Of a DNA stretch of 50,984 nt, positions 31,924 through 42,878 are shown in pieces (position 1 is the first letter of the stretch; each line of letters opens with the position of its first letter). Made by a program: the position numbers and the translations under genes. Under the pieces are notes generated by a model that did not search any database, had not been told where the DNA came from, and saw only the letters and a list, made by a program, of their open reading frames with translations. The stretch spans positions 1 through 50,984 of the forward strand of contig NZ_JAUSCC010000026.1 of assembly GCF_030651745.1 (NCBI RefSeq), given 5' to 3'. The stretch comes from Methylophaga sp. GTDB lineage: Bacteria; Pseudomonadota; Gammaproteobacteria; Nitrosococcales; Methylophagaceae.

Positions 31924-34113
31924 TTAGCGTTTACGGGAACGTTGCGTTCCACTTTTAACTTTTTTAGATCGAACATGTTGAGTACGAAAAGCTGGCTGTG
32001 TCGATGGCGTTTTGGCTTTTCGGGTGATCCGTTTGCCTTCGCCCATTTCACCAGTACCTTTGGGCTGAAAGCTGGGTATCAAATGTTTTTTTCCATTACC
32101 AATTAAATCGGCTCTGCCCATGCTCTTTAGCGCATCACGCAATAAAGGCCAGTTCTCCGCATCGTGATAACGCAAAAAAGCTTTATGCAGACGACGCACT
32201 TTCAAACCTTTTGGCACCGTAATATCCCCACCCTGGCGACGCACTTTATGCAAGGTGTCTTTACCTGAATGATACATTGCGGCAGCAGCTGACATCGGTG
32301 ATGGCAAATACGCCTGCACCTGATCGGCTCTAAAGCCATTATTCTTCAGCCACAAGGCCAGATTAAGCATATCTTCGTCAGTGGTGCCCGGATGTGCCGC
32401 AATAAAATACGGGATCAAATATTGTTCTTTACCAGCCTGCTTTGAATATTTATCAAACATAGCCTTGAACTTGTCATAGGTCCCAATGCCCGGTTTCATC
32501 ATCTGTGACAGTGGCCCATCTTCAGTATGTTCCGGGGCAATTTTCAAATATCCACCAACATGGTGAGTGACCAGTTCTTTGACATACTCCGGTGATAACA
32601 CAGCAAGGTCATAACGCAATCCTGAAGCAATCAGGATCTTTTTAATTCCAGGCAGGCTGCGAGCACGACGATATAAATTAATTAACGGTGTGTGATCAGT
32701 ATTAAGATTTTTACAGACACCGGGGAAAACACAGGATAAACGACGGCAACTGGCTTCGATTTCTTCACTGTTACAGGCCAGTCGATACATATTGGCGGTT
32801 GGGCCACCCAGATCCGAAATAATGCCGGTAAAACCCGGGGTAGTATCGCGGATCGCCTCAATCTCACGAATAATCGAATCTTCACTGCGGCTCTGGATAA
32901 TGCGACCTTCATGTTCGGTAATCGAACAGAACGTACAACCGCCAAAACAGCCGCGCATAATATTCACCGAAAAACGAATCATCTCGTAAGCGGGAATATT
33001 GGCTTTGCCATATTCCTTGTGTGGCAGACGGCTGTATGGCAGATCAAATACCGCGTCCATCTCTTTGGTGGTCAAAGGAATCGGCGGCGGGTTCAGCCAC
33101 ACATCTTGATCACCATGTTGCTGAACCAATGCCAGTGCATTACCAGGGTTGGTTTCAAGATGCAGAATCCGCGAGGTGTGGGCATAGATAATCGGATCGT
33201 CTTTCACCGTTTCGTATGGCGGTAAGCGAATCACTGTTTTATCGGCGTTTCGCGGTGAGACACGATGAATTTTGATTACATTGGTAGCAGGTTCAACTGG
33301 AGCTGCTGCCTGCTCTGCAGTTTCAGCCTTGGATTGCTCGCAGCTCTCTTCCGTCTGCATCTGATACGGATCAATCGGTGGATTAAGCTGGCCCGGCTTA
33401 TCAATACTGGTTGAATCTTTTTCCCACCAGTTATCACGTCGGCCATGACGGCGCGTATAGACCGTGCCACGAACATCAATCAGTTCACTTACCGGTTCAC
33501 CTTGAGCTAAACGGTGGGCTATTTCTACTACCTGACGCTCGCCGTTACCATAAACCAGTAAATCGGCCTTGGAATCCATAATAACGCTACGACGAACTTT
33601 TTCAGACCAGTAATCGTAATGGGCAATACGGCGTAAGCTGGCTTCGATGCCACCAATAACAATTGGCACACCTTTATAGGCTTCACGGCAACGCTGGCTA
33701 TAAACAACGACGCTATGATCCGGTCGTTTGCCGCCTTCACCATCAGCGGTATAAGCATCATTACGCCGGATTTTTTTATCGGAGGTATAACGATTGACCA
33801 TCGAATCCATATTGCCGCCGGTGACGCCAAAAAACAGATTCGGTTTACCAAGACGTTGAAAATCTTCGGTGCTGTTCCAATCGGGCTGCGAGATGATACC
33901 AACCCGAAAGCCTTGTGATTCCAACAGCCGACCGATTAACGCCATACCAAAACTTGGATGGTCCACATAGGCATCGCCAGTAATGATAATGACATCGCAA
34001 CTGTCCCAACCCAGAGCTTCCATTTCGCTGCGTGACATTGGCAATTGTGGTGCAACACCAAAGCGGTGAGCCCAGAACTTGCGGTAGGAAAAAATATCAG
34101 GAGCGGCTTGCAT
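31924..34113 (-). CDS. ygiQ: YgiQ-family radical SAM protein
   Basis: A 729-residue protein of the YgiQ (UPF0313) family. The radical SAM cluster motif CFGGCTFC (C-x3-C-x2-C) lies in [19 protein letters not shown]. Upstream is a Rossmann-like N-terminal domain ([17 protein letters not shown]) with [16 protein letters not shown]. The C-terminal 40 residues are very basic (repeated K, R and T), suggesting RNA contact. The enzyme reaction is unknown. An insert of about 45 residues near 250-300 is rich in Glu, Ala and Gln. Confidence 0.94.
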   Translation of the reverse strand: MQAAPDIFSYRKFWAHRFGVAPQLPMSRSEMEALGWDSCDVIIITGDAYVDHPSFGMALIGRLLESQGFRVGIISQPDWNSTEDFQRLGKPNLFFGVTGGNMDSMVNRYTSDKKIRRNDAYTADGEGGKRPDHSVVVYSQRCREAYKGVPIVIGGIEASLRRIAHYDYWSEKVRRSVIMDSKADLLVYGNGERQVVEIAHRLAQGEPVSELIDVRGTVYTRRHGRRDNWWEKDSTSIDKPGQLNPPIDPYQMQTEESCEQSKAETAEQAAAPVEPATNVIKIHRVSPRNADKTVIRLPPYETVKDDPIIYAHTSRILHLETNPGNALALVQQHGDQDVWLNPPPIPLTTKEMDAVFDLPYSRLPHKEYGKANIPAYEMIRFSVNIMRGCFGGCTFCSITEHEGRIIQSRSEDSIIREIEAIRDTTPGFTGIISDLGGPTANMYRLACNSEEIEASCRRLSCVFPGVCKNLNTDHTPLINLYRRARSLPGIKKILIASGLRYDLAVLSPEYVKELVTHHVGGYLKIAPEHTEDGPLSQMMKPGIGTYDKFKAMFDKYSKQAGKEQYLIPYFIAAHPGTTDEDMLNLALWLKNNGFRADQVQAYLPSPMSAAAAMYHSGKDTLHKVRRQGGDITVPKGLKVRRLHKAFLRYHDAENWPLLRDALKSMGRADLIGNGKKHLIPSFQPKGTGEMGEGKRITRKAKTPSTQPAFRTQHVRSKKVKSGTQRSRKR

Positions 34114-34229
34114 AAAACCTCAGATCAACAACTGCGAAAAATCAAAGGCTTATTGTATCAAACAAGGGTGTTGTTATTTTAGCTTTTCAGCACCGACGAT
34201 AAATACCGAAATCTCGGCCATAGGATGGC

Positions 34230-34817
34230 TTAGGGATTAACAGCGGCTTTAAAGGATTCCAGAGAATCAACAATAATGACTGGCGTGCCCTTCTCGACCC
34301 ACATAGCGAGTTCTCGAACTTCTGAATTACGCATGGCAATACAGCCTTGAGTCCAGTTCGACACTTCATGAATATCCAGTTTGTCAGGTGTTTCATCGCC
34401 AATTCCATGAATACCAATCTGCCCGCCCAGCGGTGTGTTTTGTGGTGGCGTTTCGTTATAGATGAATGCAGCTAAAATTTGGCGATATTCTTTGCGGGTG
34501 ATACGTCCTTCTTTCAAAGCTTGTTTTGCATCATCCATATTGGGATAGTCCAGATGCATGAACAGATAAAAACGATCACTGCTGCGGATATCTCTTATTC
34601 GATAAAGGCCTTTAGGAGTTCTGCGATCGCCTTCCTGCATTTTGGGCTGCCGACCACCACTGCCTAAAGCCACTTTAAAACTCCGCAGCGTTTTATCGTC
34701 TTTCCTGACCAGTAATTTGTTCTCTGAGCGCACAATAACCAATTCTATCTCACCCGATGCTGCCATCGTGACCGTTGGCAGGTGCAGTAAAAGTGCTATG
34801 AAAATCAGCCTGAACAT
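34230..34817 (-). CDS. L,D-transpeptidase (YkuD family)
   Basis: A 195-residue exported protein with a signal peptide (to TMAASG, about residue 20) and a YkuD catalytic domain: IGIHGIGDE supplies the conserved His, and NWTQGCIAMRNSEV the S/T-x-G-C-I/V-x-M-x-N motif with the catalytic Cys. Such enzymes cross-link peptidoglycan or attach proteins to it in the periplasm. A segment around KQALKEGRITRKEYRQIL is an insertion seen in the ErfK/YafK-like subgroup. Confidence 0.93.
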   Translation of the reverse strand: MFRLIFIALLLHLPTVTMAASGEIELVIVRSENKLLVRKDDKTLRSFKVALGSGGRQPKMQEGDRRTPKGLYRIRDIRSSDRFYLFMHLDYPNMDDAKQALKEGRITRKEYRQILAAFIYNETPPQNTPLGGQIGIHGIGDETPDKLDIHEVSNWTQGCIAMRNSEVRELAMWVEKGTPVIIVDSLESFKAAVNP

Positions 34818-34895
34818 ATGGCAATTAATCCGCTAAAAGATGTGAGATGATTTTTATCATAAAACGCCTTAATTATCACCTGTAAATAAATATTT

Positions 34896-35702
34896 TTAAA
34901 GAAATAATCGATTTAAAAAGGAAATATTTTGTTTAATCAGGTCTCGCAGAGATTGGGGCAGACCCACCTCAAATTTCTGGTCAAGGTTTTCTGCTAAATC
35001 GCGGTGTTTTTTCAACTGACTTACATTGAATTTTCGTTTTAATGCCAGACCAATCACATTGCCTTTGTCCGCTACTGGCAACACCAAAGTCTGATCAGCA
35101 AAACTGCGATTAATACGCTGCATGGATTGACTGAACCCAGGGCGATCGGTTCCCCATAAATTGATGCTCATCAGTCCATCATCATTCAAAACACCGGCAC
35201 AGGCATCAAAAAAAGCCTGGCCCGCTACGCTGGCTGACATCCCGTAATGATCATAGGCATCGACCAGCAACATGTCATAAAAAGACCCATTAGTGAAAAA
35301 CTGGTCACTGACAAACCGGTAACCATCTCCATGATGAATTCTTAACCGCACATCATTTTTTGGCACATTGAAATAACGCTGGGCTACATCAATTACATCC
35401 TGGCGATATTCGATCACATCAATCTGACAATCATCAAAATGATGCAATAAAAACTTGACCAGCGATCCACCACCCAAACCGATAACACAGATATTTCTGG
35501 GTTTAGGTTGAAACAATAATCCAGCCATCATGGCACGGGTATAACTCAATTCAAGTGAATGCGGAGATTGCAAAGACATGCTGCTCTGACGAGGGTAAGT
35601 TCCGAAATGCAACGAGCGCGTATTCTCTATATCCACAACCTCAATAACGCCTTCATCGGATGCTGCCTGATAGACAACATGGCCACCATAATACAATTGC
35701 AT
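34896..35702 (-). CDS. Spermidine-synthase-like methyltransferase-fold protein
   Basis: A 268-residue protein with the polyamine-synthase Rossmann fold: ICVIGLGGGSLVKFLLHHF (nucleotide site), VIEYRQDVIDVAQRYF, and LLVDAYDHYGM where true spermidine synthases have the D-A/S-x-D proton-accepting site. Here the run LVDAYD keeps the two acidic residues. It lacks the usual N-terminal beta-hairpin domain, so a role in polyamine synthesis is uncertain. It follows the DUF3530 gene with a one-base overlap (TAATG). Confidence 0.82.
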   Translation of the reverse strand: MQLYYGGHVVYQAASDEGVIEVVDIENTRSLHFGTYPRQSSMSLQSPHSLELSYTRAMMAGLLFQPKPRNICVIGLGGGSLVKFLLHHFDDCQIDVIEYRQDVIDVAQRYFNVPKNDVRLRIHHGDGYRFVSDQFFTNGSFYDMLLVDAYDHYGMSASVAGQAFFDACAGVLNDDGLMSINLWGTDRPGFSQSMQRINRSFADQTLVLPVADKGNVIGLALKRKFNVSQLKKHRDLAENLDQKFEVGLPQSLRDLIKQNISFLNRLFL

Positions 35703-36643
35703 TAACGTTCTGCCTCTTCATCGAGCAATTGTTTGTACAACCAGCCATGAACTTGATTGGTTAACTGTTGGGGCACACTACTGAAATAATGATCAGCTCC
35801 GGTAATTTGCCGTAAATGGTAATTGTTTCTCTGCTCGGTTTTCATTTGTGTCTGCCGTTTCAAGATGGCTTGTTTAAAATTATCCTGCTGCCGGCTTCCC
35901 AGTATTTCCAACATTGGAATAGTCACGTCAGTAATATTCATACCTTCCGCTAATTCATCCGTATTGATCATGATCAAAGCAGCTATGGGAACTGCTGTTT
36001 CACTGATTGTTTTGAGGGCTAACTGCCCTCCTGCTCCTTGACCAATCAGCACAATATTTTCATGCCCTTCTTGCTGCAACTTTAATAAGGCCGCATCAAT
36101 GCGTTGTGCGGTTGTTATGTTGGTAAAGGTTTGTTCAGCAGGTGGAGTCGTTTCAGCTGAATCGGTTGATTCATTAGCTGGAGTTTCTGCCGGGGCATCT
36201 TCCACCTCGGTTACTGGAGGTGCTGGCGTTTCATCTGCTTCAGCCGGTACTTCAGCATCGGCAGTGGGAGCCGTTGCAGTTTCCGTATCAGCTAAAGCCT
36301 CTTCATTAGCCTCACTGAAACGAATAATTTTTATCGCCAGCGTATTCCAACCGTAACTGGGCAATTGACGCCTTAATAAGCCGATAGCCGCACTATCAAT
36401 ATGCTCGTTGATATCATGCAACAATAATACTGCGCCGCGTGGTGTACCTAATGTTTGCGGTAAATAAGCAGCTGCAATGGATTGCTCTCCCACCGCTAAA
36501 GGTTGATAGCCTTTGGTCACCGAGTCCTGACGCAATATTTGTGGTTTATCCACGGCCGCATTTTCACCTGCACCGGCATTCACGGTCATTACAGGTGAGA
36601 AAAGCATCAACAAGGCAATAATCAATCGTCTTTGGATTTGCAC
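35702..36643 (-). CDS. DUF3530 alpha/beta-hydrolase-like secreted protein
   Basis: A 313-residue protein with a signal peptide (ending near VNAGAGE). Alpha/beta-hydrolase elements are GAVLLLHDINEH (oxyanion region), IVLIGQGAGGQLAL (nucleophile elbow) and TGADHYF with the His. The elbow reads G-Q-G instead of G-x-S-x-G, so the serine nucleophile is missing and ordinary hydrolase activity is doubtful. Residues about 108-170 form a low-complexity stretch of Ala, Glu, Pro and Thr, probably a flexible linker. It is translationally coupled to the spermidine-synthase-like gene. Confidence 0.82.
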   Translation of the reverse strand: MQIQRRLIIALLMLFSPVMTVNAGAGENAAVDKPQILRQDSVTKGYQPLAVGEQSIAAAYLPQTLGTPRGAVLLLHDINEHIDSAAIGLLRRQLPSYGWNTLAIKIIRFSEANEEALADTETATAPTADAEVPAEADETPAPPVTEVEDAPAETPANESTDSAETTPPAEQTFTNITTAQRIDAALLKLQQEGHENIVLIGQGAGGQLALKTISETAVPIAALIMINTDELAEGMNITDVTIPMLEILGSRQQDNFKQAILKRQTQMKTEQRNNYHLRQITGADHYFSSVPQQLTNQVHGWLYKQLLDEEAER

Positions 36644-36786
36644 CGATTTTCCTATTAGTGTCGGTAAAGCAACTGGCGTCAGTATAATCAGCGCTGGTGA
36701 ATTTCAAAAGCTGAAAAAACCCATCTTTTACGGTAGAGTAACGGGTTTTGAAAGCAAATTTTTAACTAACTTAAAGAGAATCCGAC

Positions 36787-37479
36787 ATGGCCGAATTCAA
36801 AATTGCCCCATCAATCCTCTCTGCTGACTTTGCCCGTCTTGGCGAAGAAGTAGTAAATGTACTGGCCTCAGGTGCTGACATTGTTCATTTCGACGTAATG
36901 GATAACCATTATGTGCCTAACCTGACCATCGGACCTTTAGTCTGTGAAGCTTTGCGCAAGCATGGCGTAACGGCGGAAATTGATGTGCATTTGATGGTTA
37001 AACCGGTTGATCGCATCATTCCTGATTTTGCTAAAGCCGGTGCCAGTTTCATCACTTTTCACCCTGAAGCTTCCGAGCACATTGATCGCAGCCTGCAATT
37101 GATTAAAGCTGAAGGCTGCAAAGCTGGTTTGGTATTTAATCCAGCTACGCCGCTGACCTTGGCTGAACATGTGTTAGATAAAGTCGATCGTATTCTGCTG
37201 ATGTCAGTTAACCCTGGTTTTGGTGGACAGAAATTTATTCCTCACACGCTGGAAAAATTACGCCAGGCTCGCAAAATGATTGATGAAAGCGGCTACGATA
37301 TCGATCTGGAAATCGATGGCGGTGTGAACGTACAGAACATTCGCGAAATCGCTGAAGCTGGTGCCCGCACATTTGTTGCAGGTTCAGCCGTATTTGGTGC
37401 AGCTCAGGATAGTGATCCGAATAAATATGAAACCGTTATCGCTGCCCTGCGTGCTGAATTAGCCCAGGCTAAAATCTAG
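36787..37479 (+). CDS. rpe: Ribulose-phosphate 3-epimerase
   Basis: A 230-residue TIM-barrel enzyme that interconverts ribulose 5-phosphate and xylulose 5-phosphate in the pentose phosphate route; in methylotrophs using the ribulose monophosphate cycle it helps to regenerate the formaldehyde acceptor. Motifs are [49 protein letters not shown] and EIDGGV, all intact. AAGAGA lies upstream of the ATG. It is followed by the gph remnant and trpE, the common gammaproteobacterial order rpe-gph-trpE. Confidence 0.98.
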   Translation: MAEFKIAPSILSADFARLGEEVVNVLASGADIVHFDVMDNHYVPNLTIGPLVCEALRKHGVTAEIDVHLMVKPVDRIIPDFAKAGASFITFHPEASEHIDRSLQLIKAEGCKAGLVFNPATPLTLAEHVLDKVDRILLMSVNPGFGGQKFIPHTLEKLRQARKMIDESGYDIDLEIDGGVNVQNIREIAEAGARTFVAGSAVFGAAQDSDPNKYETVIAALRAELAQAKI

Positions 37480-37482
37480 ACA

Positions 37483-37724
37483 ATGCTGCAACTCCGACCG
37501 GCTTTTCTGCTAATTATTACAGACGGCACACTGGTTAACAGTGTGCCGATGCCGGCTCAGTTTACGAAAATGGTAGGCGGCACAGTCAGTGAGGTTAAAA
37601 CCTCACGCGCCGCCGGTTATAAATTGTTTGTATGAACTATGGTTACAAACACGGGAATGATATCCGCTCGGTTAATCCGGTTGCGGTTATTGATAGTTTT
37701 GCTGAGTTAAACACTCTTTTTTAG
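37483..37724 (+). pseudogene. gph: Remnant of phosphoglycolate phosphatase gph
   Basis: Three pieces of a Gph/HAD phosphatase survive. At 37483 a frame begins MLQLRPAFLLIITDGTLVNS, equal to the N-terminal HAD motif I, but with the first catalytic Asp replaced. It then jumps straight to MVGGTVSEVKTSRAAGYKLFV, the C-terminal motif IV region (normally GDSxxDVxxARAAG), with an Asp lost. After a frameshift at the TGA near 37635, the tail NYGYKHGNDIRSVNPVAVID, then SFAELNTLF, ends at a TAG at 37722. Normal Gph has about 220-225 residues; some 140 in the middle are gone. The place, between rpe and trpE, is the usual one for gph. The gene cannot be functional. Confidence 0.9.
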
Positions 37725-37733
37725 AAGCCGCAG

Positions 37734-39227
37734 ATGAAACAGGCACAATTCGACCAACTGGCCAGTGAAGGCTATAACCGCATCCCTCTGTATCGCGAAG
37801 TACTCGCCGATTTGGATACGCCATTAAGTACCTATCTTAAACTGGCAGATGCCCCCTATTCCTATCTGTTTGAATCCGTTCACGGCGGTGAAAAATGGGG
37901 ACGTTATTCGATTATTGGTCTGCCTTGTGAGTCGGTGATAAAAGTCTTCGGTGATCAGATCAAAATCTATCAACGGGATGTGTTGATAAATGAAATCCAG
38001 CATGATGATCCTCTGACGTGGATTGCTGAATTCCAGGCAAAATTTAATGTACCTGCTCTGGAGCATCTGCCGAAATTCAATGGCGGACTGGTGGGCTATT
38101 TCGGCTACGACACAGTGCGTTATGTTGAAACACGTTTAGGCGATGCCCCTGCAAATGATCCATTAGGCTGCCCTGATGTGCTGCTGATGATCTCTGACGA
38201 GTTAGTAGTGTTTGATAATCTCAGCGGACGCTTGTTTTTGATTGTACACGCCGATCCGACTTTACCTGACGCTTACGATCAAGCCCAGCAACGTTTGGAT
38301 CAGCTGATTCGTGAGCTGCGCGAAACCACACCTAAATTCAGTGATAAACGCCCACAAAATACCGTGTCAGAACAGGACTTTGTTTCTGGCTTTACCCATG
38401 ATGGTTTTATTGAAGCCGTCAGTAAGGCAAAACAATACATTAATGATGGCGACATCATGCAAGTGGTACTGTCGCAACGTCTGTCCGTGCCTTTCCACGC
38501 AGCGGAGATCGATTTATACCGTGCTTTACGCACATTAAATCCTTCACCATACATGTATTACCTGAACCTGGAAGACTTCCATATAGTAGGTTCTTCTCCG
38601 GAAATTCTGGTGCGTATGGAAGACAACGAGGTGACTGTTCGCCCGATTGCTGGTACCCGACGCCGTGGGGCAACCGCTGAACAAGACAAAGCACTGGAAC
38701 AGGAACTGCTCAACGATCCAAAAGAATTAGCAGAACATTTAATGCTGATTGATCTCGGCCGTAATGATGTTGGCCGGGTCAGCCAGACTGGTACAGTAAA
38801 CCTGACTGATAAAATGGTCATAGAACGTTATTCACATGTGATGCATATTGTTTCTAATGTTACTGGTCAAGTTTTGCCGGGCATGACAGCAATGGATGCC
38901 CTGCGCGCGACCTTCCCTGCTGGAACAGTCAGCGGTGCACCGAAAGTCCGGGCAATGGAAATCATTGATGAATTAGAACCGGTGAAACGTGGTGTCTATG
39001 CCGGTGCCATTGGTTATCTATCCTGGTCTGGCAATATGGATACGGCTATCGCCATACGTACGGCAGTTATTAAAGATAAACAACTGCATATTCAGGCTGG
39101 TGCGGGCATTGTCTATGACTCTGTTCCAGAAATGGAATGGGAAGAAACCATGAATAAAGCCCGTGCAATATTCAAAGCCGTTGCCATGGCCGAGGCTGGT
39201 CTTGAGCCGCCAAAACCGACTGAATAA
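37734..39227 (+). CDS. trpE: Anthranilate synthase component I
   Basis: A 497-residue enzyme that makes anthranilate from chorismate, first step of tryptophan synthesis. N-terminal feedback-site region [21 protein letters not shown]; catalytic half with [74 protein letters not shown] and [17 protein letters not shown]. All are intact. It begins a trpE-trpG-trpD-trpC cluster; no Trp-codon-rich leader peptide is visible upstream, so attenuation of the E. coli kind is not apparent. Confidence 0.98.
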   Translation: MKQAQFDQLASEGYNRIPLYREVLADLDTPLSTYLKLADAPYSYLFESVHGGEKWGRYSIIGLPCESVIKVFGDQIKIYQRDVLINEIQHDDPLTWIAEFQAKFNVPALEHLPKFNGGLVGYFGYDTVRYVETRLGDAPANDPLGCPDVLLMISDELVVFDNLSGRLFLIVHADPTLPDAYDQAQQRLDQLIRELRETTPKFSDKRPQNTVSEQDFVSGFTHDGFIEAVSKAKQYINDGDIMQVVLSQRLSVPFHAAEIDLYRALRTLNPSPYMYYLNLEDFHIVGSSPEILVRMEDNEVTVRPIAGTRRRGATAEQDKALEQELLNDPKELAEHLMLIDLGRNDVGRVSQTGTVNLTDKMVIERYSHVMHIVSNVTGQVLPGMTAMDALRATFPAGTVSGAPKVRAMEIIDELEPVKRGVYAGAIGYLSWSGNMDTAIAIRTAVIKDKQLHIQAGAGIVYDSVPEMEWEETMNKARAIFKAVAMAEAGLEPPKPTE

Positions 39228-39242
39228 CTATCAGGATCAACT

Positions 39243-39830
39243 ATGCTGTTAATGATTGATAACTATGACTCGTTCACCTACAACCTGGTGCAGTATTTTG
39301 CTGAACTGGGTGCTGAGGTTGAAGTGCAGCGTAACGATAAACTGACAATTAACGATATCGAAACCCTTAATCCTGAGCTGATTGTGATATCACCTGGTCC
39401 GTGTACACCAAATGAAGCGGGCATTTCACTGGAAGTCATTCATCACTTTGCCGGTAAAAAACCGATCCTGGGCGTTTGCCTTGGTCATCAGGCAATCGGT
39501 CAGGCTTTTGGCGGAAATGTGGTACATGCACGGGAAATCATGCACGGGAAAACCTCTCCAGTTCATCACAACAATGTCGGTGTTTTTAGAGGTCTGAATA
39601 ATCCTTTGCAGGCTACGCGTTATCATTCACTGGTGATCAAAAAAGAAACCCTACCTGATTGCTTTGAAATAACCGCCTGGACCGAAAATGCTGATGGCAC
39701 TATTGATGAAATCATGGGCGTTCGTCATAAAACACTGCCGATTGAAGGTGTGCAGTTTCACCCTGAGTCGATTTTGACCGAGCAAGGTCACCAGTTATTG
39801 AAAAATTTTCTGGATGAACATCATGGCTGA
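39243..39830 (+). CDS. trpG: Anthranilate synthase component II (glutamine amidotransferase)
   Basis: A 195-residue class I amidotransferase that supplies ammonia to TrpE. Catalytic Cys in [11 protein letters not shown], oxyanion region [11 protein letters not shown], and the His/Glu pair in VQFHPESIL. The start of the mature family ([17 protein letters not shown]) is near perfect. It lies 15 bases after trpE and overlaps trpD by 8 bases. Confidence 0.98.
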   Translation: MLLMIDNYDSFTYNLVQYFAELGAEVEVQRNDKLTINDIETLNPELIVISPGPCTPNEAGISLEVIHHFAGKKPILGVCLGHQAIGQAFGGNVVHAREIMHGKTSPVHHNNVGVFRGLNNPLQATRYHSLVIKKETLPDCFEITAWTENADGTIDEIMGVRHKTLPIEGVQFHPESILTEQGHQLLKNFLDEHHG

Positions 39831-40851
39831 TATTGAATTCACCATGCAAAGCGCTATTAAACTGATTACCCAACACCAGCATTTGTCTGAACAACAAATG
39901 ACCGCCGCCATGCGCATGATCATGACCGGCGAAGCAACTGATGCTCAAATCGGTGGCTTTCTGATTGGTTTGCAGATGAAAGGTGAAACGGTTACCGAAA
40001 TTGCAGCTGCTGCTTCAGTCATGCGTGAATTAGCTACGCCTGTTCTTGTGACGGGTGAACATGTGATTGACACTTGTGGTACCGGTGGTGATGGTGCCAG
40101 CAGCTTTAACGTCTCAACGGCCAGTGCTTTTGTTGTTGCCGCAGCCGGTGCCAAAGTAGCAAAACATGGTAATCGCTCTATCAGCAGTACTTCCGGTAGC
40201 GCTGATGTACTGGAAACGGCTGGCGTCAATCTGGAATTAACCCCGGAACAAGTTGCCAACTGCGTTGAAACTACCGGTGTCGGCTTTATGTTTGCCCAGC
40301 GCCATCATGGTGCTATGAAGCATACCGTAGGACCACGCCGTGAAATGGGTGTGCGGACCATATTTAATTTACTCGGCCCACTGACCAATCCAGCCAAAGC
40401 CAAACATCAGGTGATGGGTGTATTTGATAAAAAATGGGTTGAACCGATTGCTCAAGTTTTACAGAAACTCGGCAGTAAACATGTGATGGTGGTGCATGCC
40501 GCAGATGGTATGGACGAAATCAGTATTGGTGCTGATACCTTTGTCGCCGAACTGAAAGATGGTGAAATTTCAACCTACACCATTAAACCTGAAGATTTTC
40601 TGCTGCAACGCACCGATATCACAGAGCTGACAGTAACAAATGCTCAGCAAAGTCTGGATATTATTCGGCGCGTATTTGCCGGTGAACCAGGTCCTGCTCG
40701 CGATATCGTTGTGCTCAATGCTGGAGCTGCAATCTATACCGCGGATCTGGCTGACAGCCTCGCCGAAGGTGTTCGTCAAGCCAAACACTTTATCGATACC
40801 GGTATTGCCCAACAAAAATTAGATGCGCTTGTAAAGTGCAGCCAACTATAA
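39823..40851 (+). CDS. trpD: Anthranilate phosphoribosyltransferase
   Basis: About 342 residues from ATG 39823, overlapping the trpG stop (ATGGCTGA); an ATG three codons earlier is possible. It joins anthranilate to phosphoribosyl pyrophosphate. The PRPP loop [36 protein letters not shown] and the anthranilate site [21 protein letters not shown] are intact. It lies 10 bases ahead of trpC. Confidence 0.98.
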   Translation: MADIEFTMQSAIKLITQHQHLSEQQMTAAMRMIMTGEATDAQIGGFLIGLQMKGETVTEIAAAASVMRELATPVLVTGEHVIDTCGTGGDGASSFNVSTASAFVVAAAGAKVAKHGNRSISSTSGSADVLETAGVNLELTPEQVANCVETTGVGFMFAQRHHGAMKHTVGPRREMGVRTIFNLLGPLTNPAKAKHQVMGVFDKKWVEPIAQVLQKLGSKHVMVVHAADGMDEISIGADTFVAELKDGEISTYTIKPEDFLLQRTDITELTVTNAQQSLDIIRRVFAGEPGPARDIVVLNAGAAIYTADLADSLAEGVRQAKHFIDTGIAQQKLDALVKCSQL

Positions 40852-40861
40852 AAGATCGTAT

Positions 40862-41659
40862 ATGACAGACACACCCGATATTCTGAAAAAAATTCTGCAA
40901 CGCAAACAAGATGAAATTGCTGAACGCAGCAAACGTTTGCCGATAAACCTACTACAACAACTGGCTGAAAATGCTGATCCGGTTCGCGGCTTTGTTGAAG
41001 CCATTGAACGTAAACTGGCTGCAGGCCAAAGTGCAGTTATCGCTGAAGTTAAAAAAGCTTCGCCCAGTAAAGGCGTGCTGCGAGCAGACTTTCGACCAGC
41101 AGAGATTGCGTTGTCCTATCAGAACGGTGGTGCGGCCTGTTTATCGGTATTGACCGATCATGACTTTTTTCAAGGCCACGAAGATTATCTGAAACAGGCG
41201 CGTTTTGCCAGCCAGTTACCGGTAATCCGTAAAGATTTTATTATTGATCCCTATCAGGTGTTTGAAGCTCGGGCGATTGGTGCCGACTGTATTTTACTGA
41301 TTGTTGCGGCGTTGGATGATGATCAATTGGATCAACTAAGCCGTTTGGCGATTCAATTAGATATGGATGTACTGGTAGAAGTGCATAACGAAGAAGAATT
41401 GCATCGCGCTATGGTGATGAATCTGCCATTGATAGGCATCAATAATCGTGATCTGCATACGTTTGAAACATCGCTGGAAACCACGATCAAATTACTCAAC
41501 TTCATTCCTGATGAAACGATTGTCATCACTGAAAGCGGCATCCTTGGTAAAGAGGATGTCGCTTTAATGCGTGAACACGGAGTAAATGGGTTTCTGGTAG
41601 GTGAAGCCTTTATGCGAGCAGATGATCCCGGCGCAGCGTTAGCCAACCTTTTTGATTGA
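40862..41659 (+). CDS. trpC: Indole-3-glycerol-phosphate synthase
   Basis: A 265-residue TIM-barrel enzyme, stand-alone (not fused to trpF). Motifs are [73 protein letters not shown] and ITESGI. The 3' end overlaps the convergent CRP-family gene by 21 bases, so the two transcripts must collide or be antisense at their ends. trpF, B and A are not in the window. Confidence 0.98.
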   Translation: MTDTPDILKKILQRKQDEIAERSKRLPINLLQQLAENADPVRGFVEAIERKLAAGQSAVIAEVKKASPSKGVLRADFRPAEIALSYQNGGAACLSVLTDHDFFQGHEDYLKQARFASQLPVIRKDFIIDPYQVFEARAIGADCILLIVAALDDDQLDQLSRLAIQLDMDVLVEVHNEEELHRAMVMNLPLIGINNRDLHTFETSLETTIKLLNFIPDETIVITESGILGKEDVALMREHGVNGFLVGEAFMRADDPGAALANLFD

Positions 41660-42325
41660 AACGTTTAAGCCACGGTGTTCCTCATCAAACAACACCATGG
41701 TTTTACCGTGAGCCCAAAGCACACCACGATCCTGTAATTCTTTTAATACCCGGCCGACCATTTCTCTTGAACAGCCGACAATACGGCTGACTTCCTGACG
41801 GGTGATCTTGATTTGTCGGCCTTGCTCGTGACGCATGGCATCGGGTTGTGCTGCCAGATCTTTCAAGGCTTCCTCAACCCGACCCGATACATCCATAAAC
41901 GCCATATTGGTAGCTTTACGGGTGGTGGTCAGCAAACGTTTGGACATCTGTTCGCCCAAGGTTTCAAGCAAATATGGATAGCAGCTTTTCAATTCTGTTT
42001 TGGATAAGGCTTTTAACGTCTGGTAACTGATTTCTTCAGTGCGGCAATCGGTTCTGGCTTTGACTAATGAGATACGATCACTGATGTCATGGAAGTAACC
42101 CACTTCACCGATAAAGTCGCCTTGATTGAGATAGGCTACGATTAACTCTTCACCCTCTTCATTTTCAACACAAATACTGACAGAACCTTCACGTATGTAA
42201 TAAAGCTTGTCAGGAATATCACCCGGTCGTGCCAACATTGTTTTAGCTGGATAAACTTTGCTGTGACAGTGTTTGAAAAACTCTGCCAACTGCTCTTCTC
42301 TCTCTTTATGTTTTAAATAATCCAT
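41639..42325 (-). CDS. crp: CRP-family transcription regulator (Vfr/CRP-like)
   Basis: A 228-residue CRP homolog. Cyclic-nucleotide domain at about 10-130, with FIGEVGYF for the FIGELGLF of CRP and [10 protein letters not shown] at the cAMP phosphate site: the Arg that contacts cAMP is kept, but the neighbouring Ser is Ile. The helix-turn-helix [24 protein letters not shown] is very near that of E. coli CRP (RQE, CSRE-T/M-VGR), so DNA target sites should be CRP-like (TGTGA). It is more like Pseudomonas Vfr than FNR, having no iron-sulfur cysteines. Confidence 0.93.
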   Translation of the reverse strand: MDYLKHKEREEQLAEFFKHCHSKVYPAKTMLARPGDIPDKLYYIREGSVSICVENEEGEELIVAYLNQGDFIGEVGYFHDISDRISLVKARTDCRTEEISYQTLKALSKTELKSCYPYLLETLGEQMSKRLLTTTRKATNMAFMDVSGRVEEALKDLAAQPDAMRHEQGRQIKITRQEVSRIVGCSREMVGRVLKELQDRGVLWAHGKTMVLFDEEHRGLNVSIKKVG

Positions 42326-42430
42326 GTCATGAAGGCTCAGCTTTATTTTTATAAGGATTAATTCTGCCCAATTCCGATGAATATGGCAAAATTAAACGTT
42401 GTTGTCAGTATTTTACGCAGGATGAGTTAA

Positions 42431-42850
42431 ATGAAAGCAAGAGTAAAGTGGGTTGAAGATGTTTTATTTGTTGGCGAATCCGGAACTGGTCATACCGTTG
42501 TTATGGATGGTCCAGCAGAAGCTGGTGGCCACGGTACCGGCATGCGTCCAATGGAACTCTTGCTGCTGGGTTTAGGTGGATGCACGTCTTTTGATGTTAT
42601 CGATATTCTGAAAAAATCGCGCCAGGATGTAACAGATTGTGTGGTTGATGTTTCCGCAGAACGCAGTGAAGAAGCGCCCAAGGTATTTACCAAAATTCAT
42701 GTGCATTACACCATTAGCGGTCGTAACCTTAAAGCAAACTTTGTTGACCGCGCAGTTAAATTATCAACTGAAAAATATTGCTCAGCCTCAATCATGCTGG
42801 CAAAAACTGCAGAAATCACTCATGACTATGAAGTGATCGAGCAAGCGTAA
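42431..42850 (+). CDS. OsmC-family peroxiredoxin-like protein (YhfA type)
   Basis: A 139-residue OsmC/Ohr-fold protein. The two redox cysteines are in GLGGCTSFDVIDIL and STEKYCSASIMLAKT, spaced as in the YhfA subgroup. It would reduce organic peroxides or a related thiol substrate in the cytoplasm. It is divergent from the CRP-family gene, the same crp-yhfA neighbourhood as in E. coli, so its expression may depend on that regulator. Confidence 0.93.
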   Translation: MKARVKWVEDVLFVGESGTGHTVVMDGPAEAGGHGTGMRPMELLLLGLGGCTSFDVIDILKKSRQDVTDCVVDVSAERSEEAPKVFTKIHVHYTISGRNLKANFVDRAVKLSTEKYCSASIMLAKTAEITHDYEVIEQA

Positions 42851-42878
42851 AATTTTTCCCTAATAACGGAGCGTAATC

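Noticed and set aside
37524..37548. Perfect 10-bp inverted repeat between rpe and trpE as a terminator or trp attenuator
   Set aside because: No T-run follows, and the repeat falls on the codons of the HAD motif DGTLVNSVP in the gph remnant, so it is explained by old coding sequence. There is no leader peptide with Trp codons.
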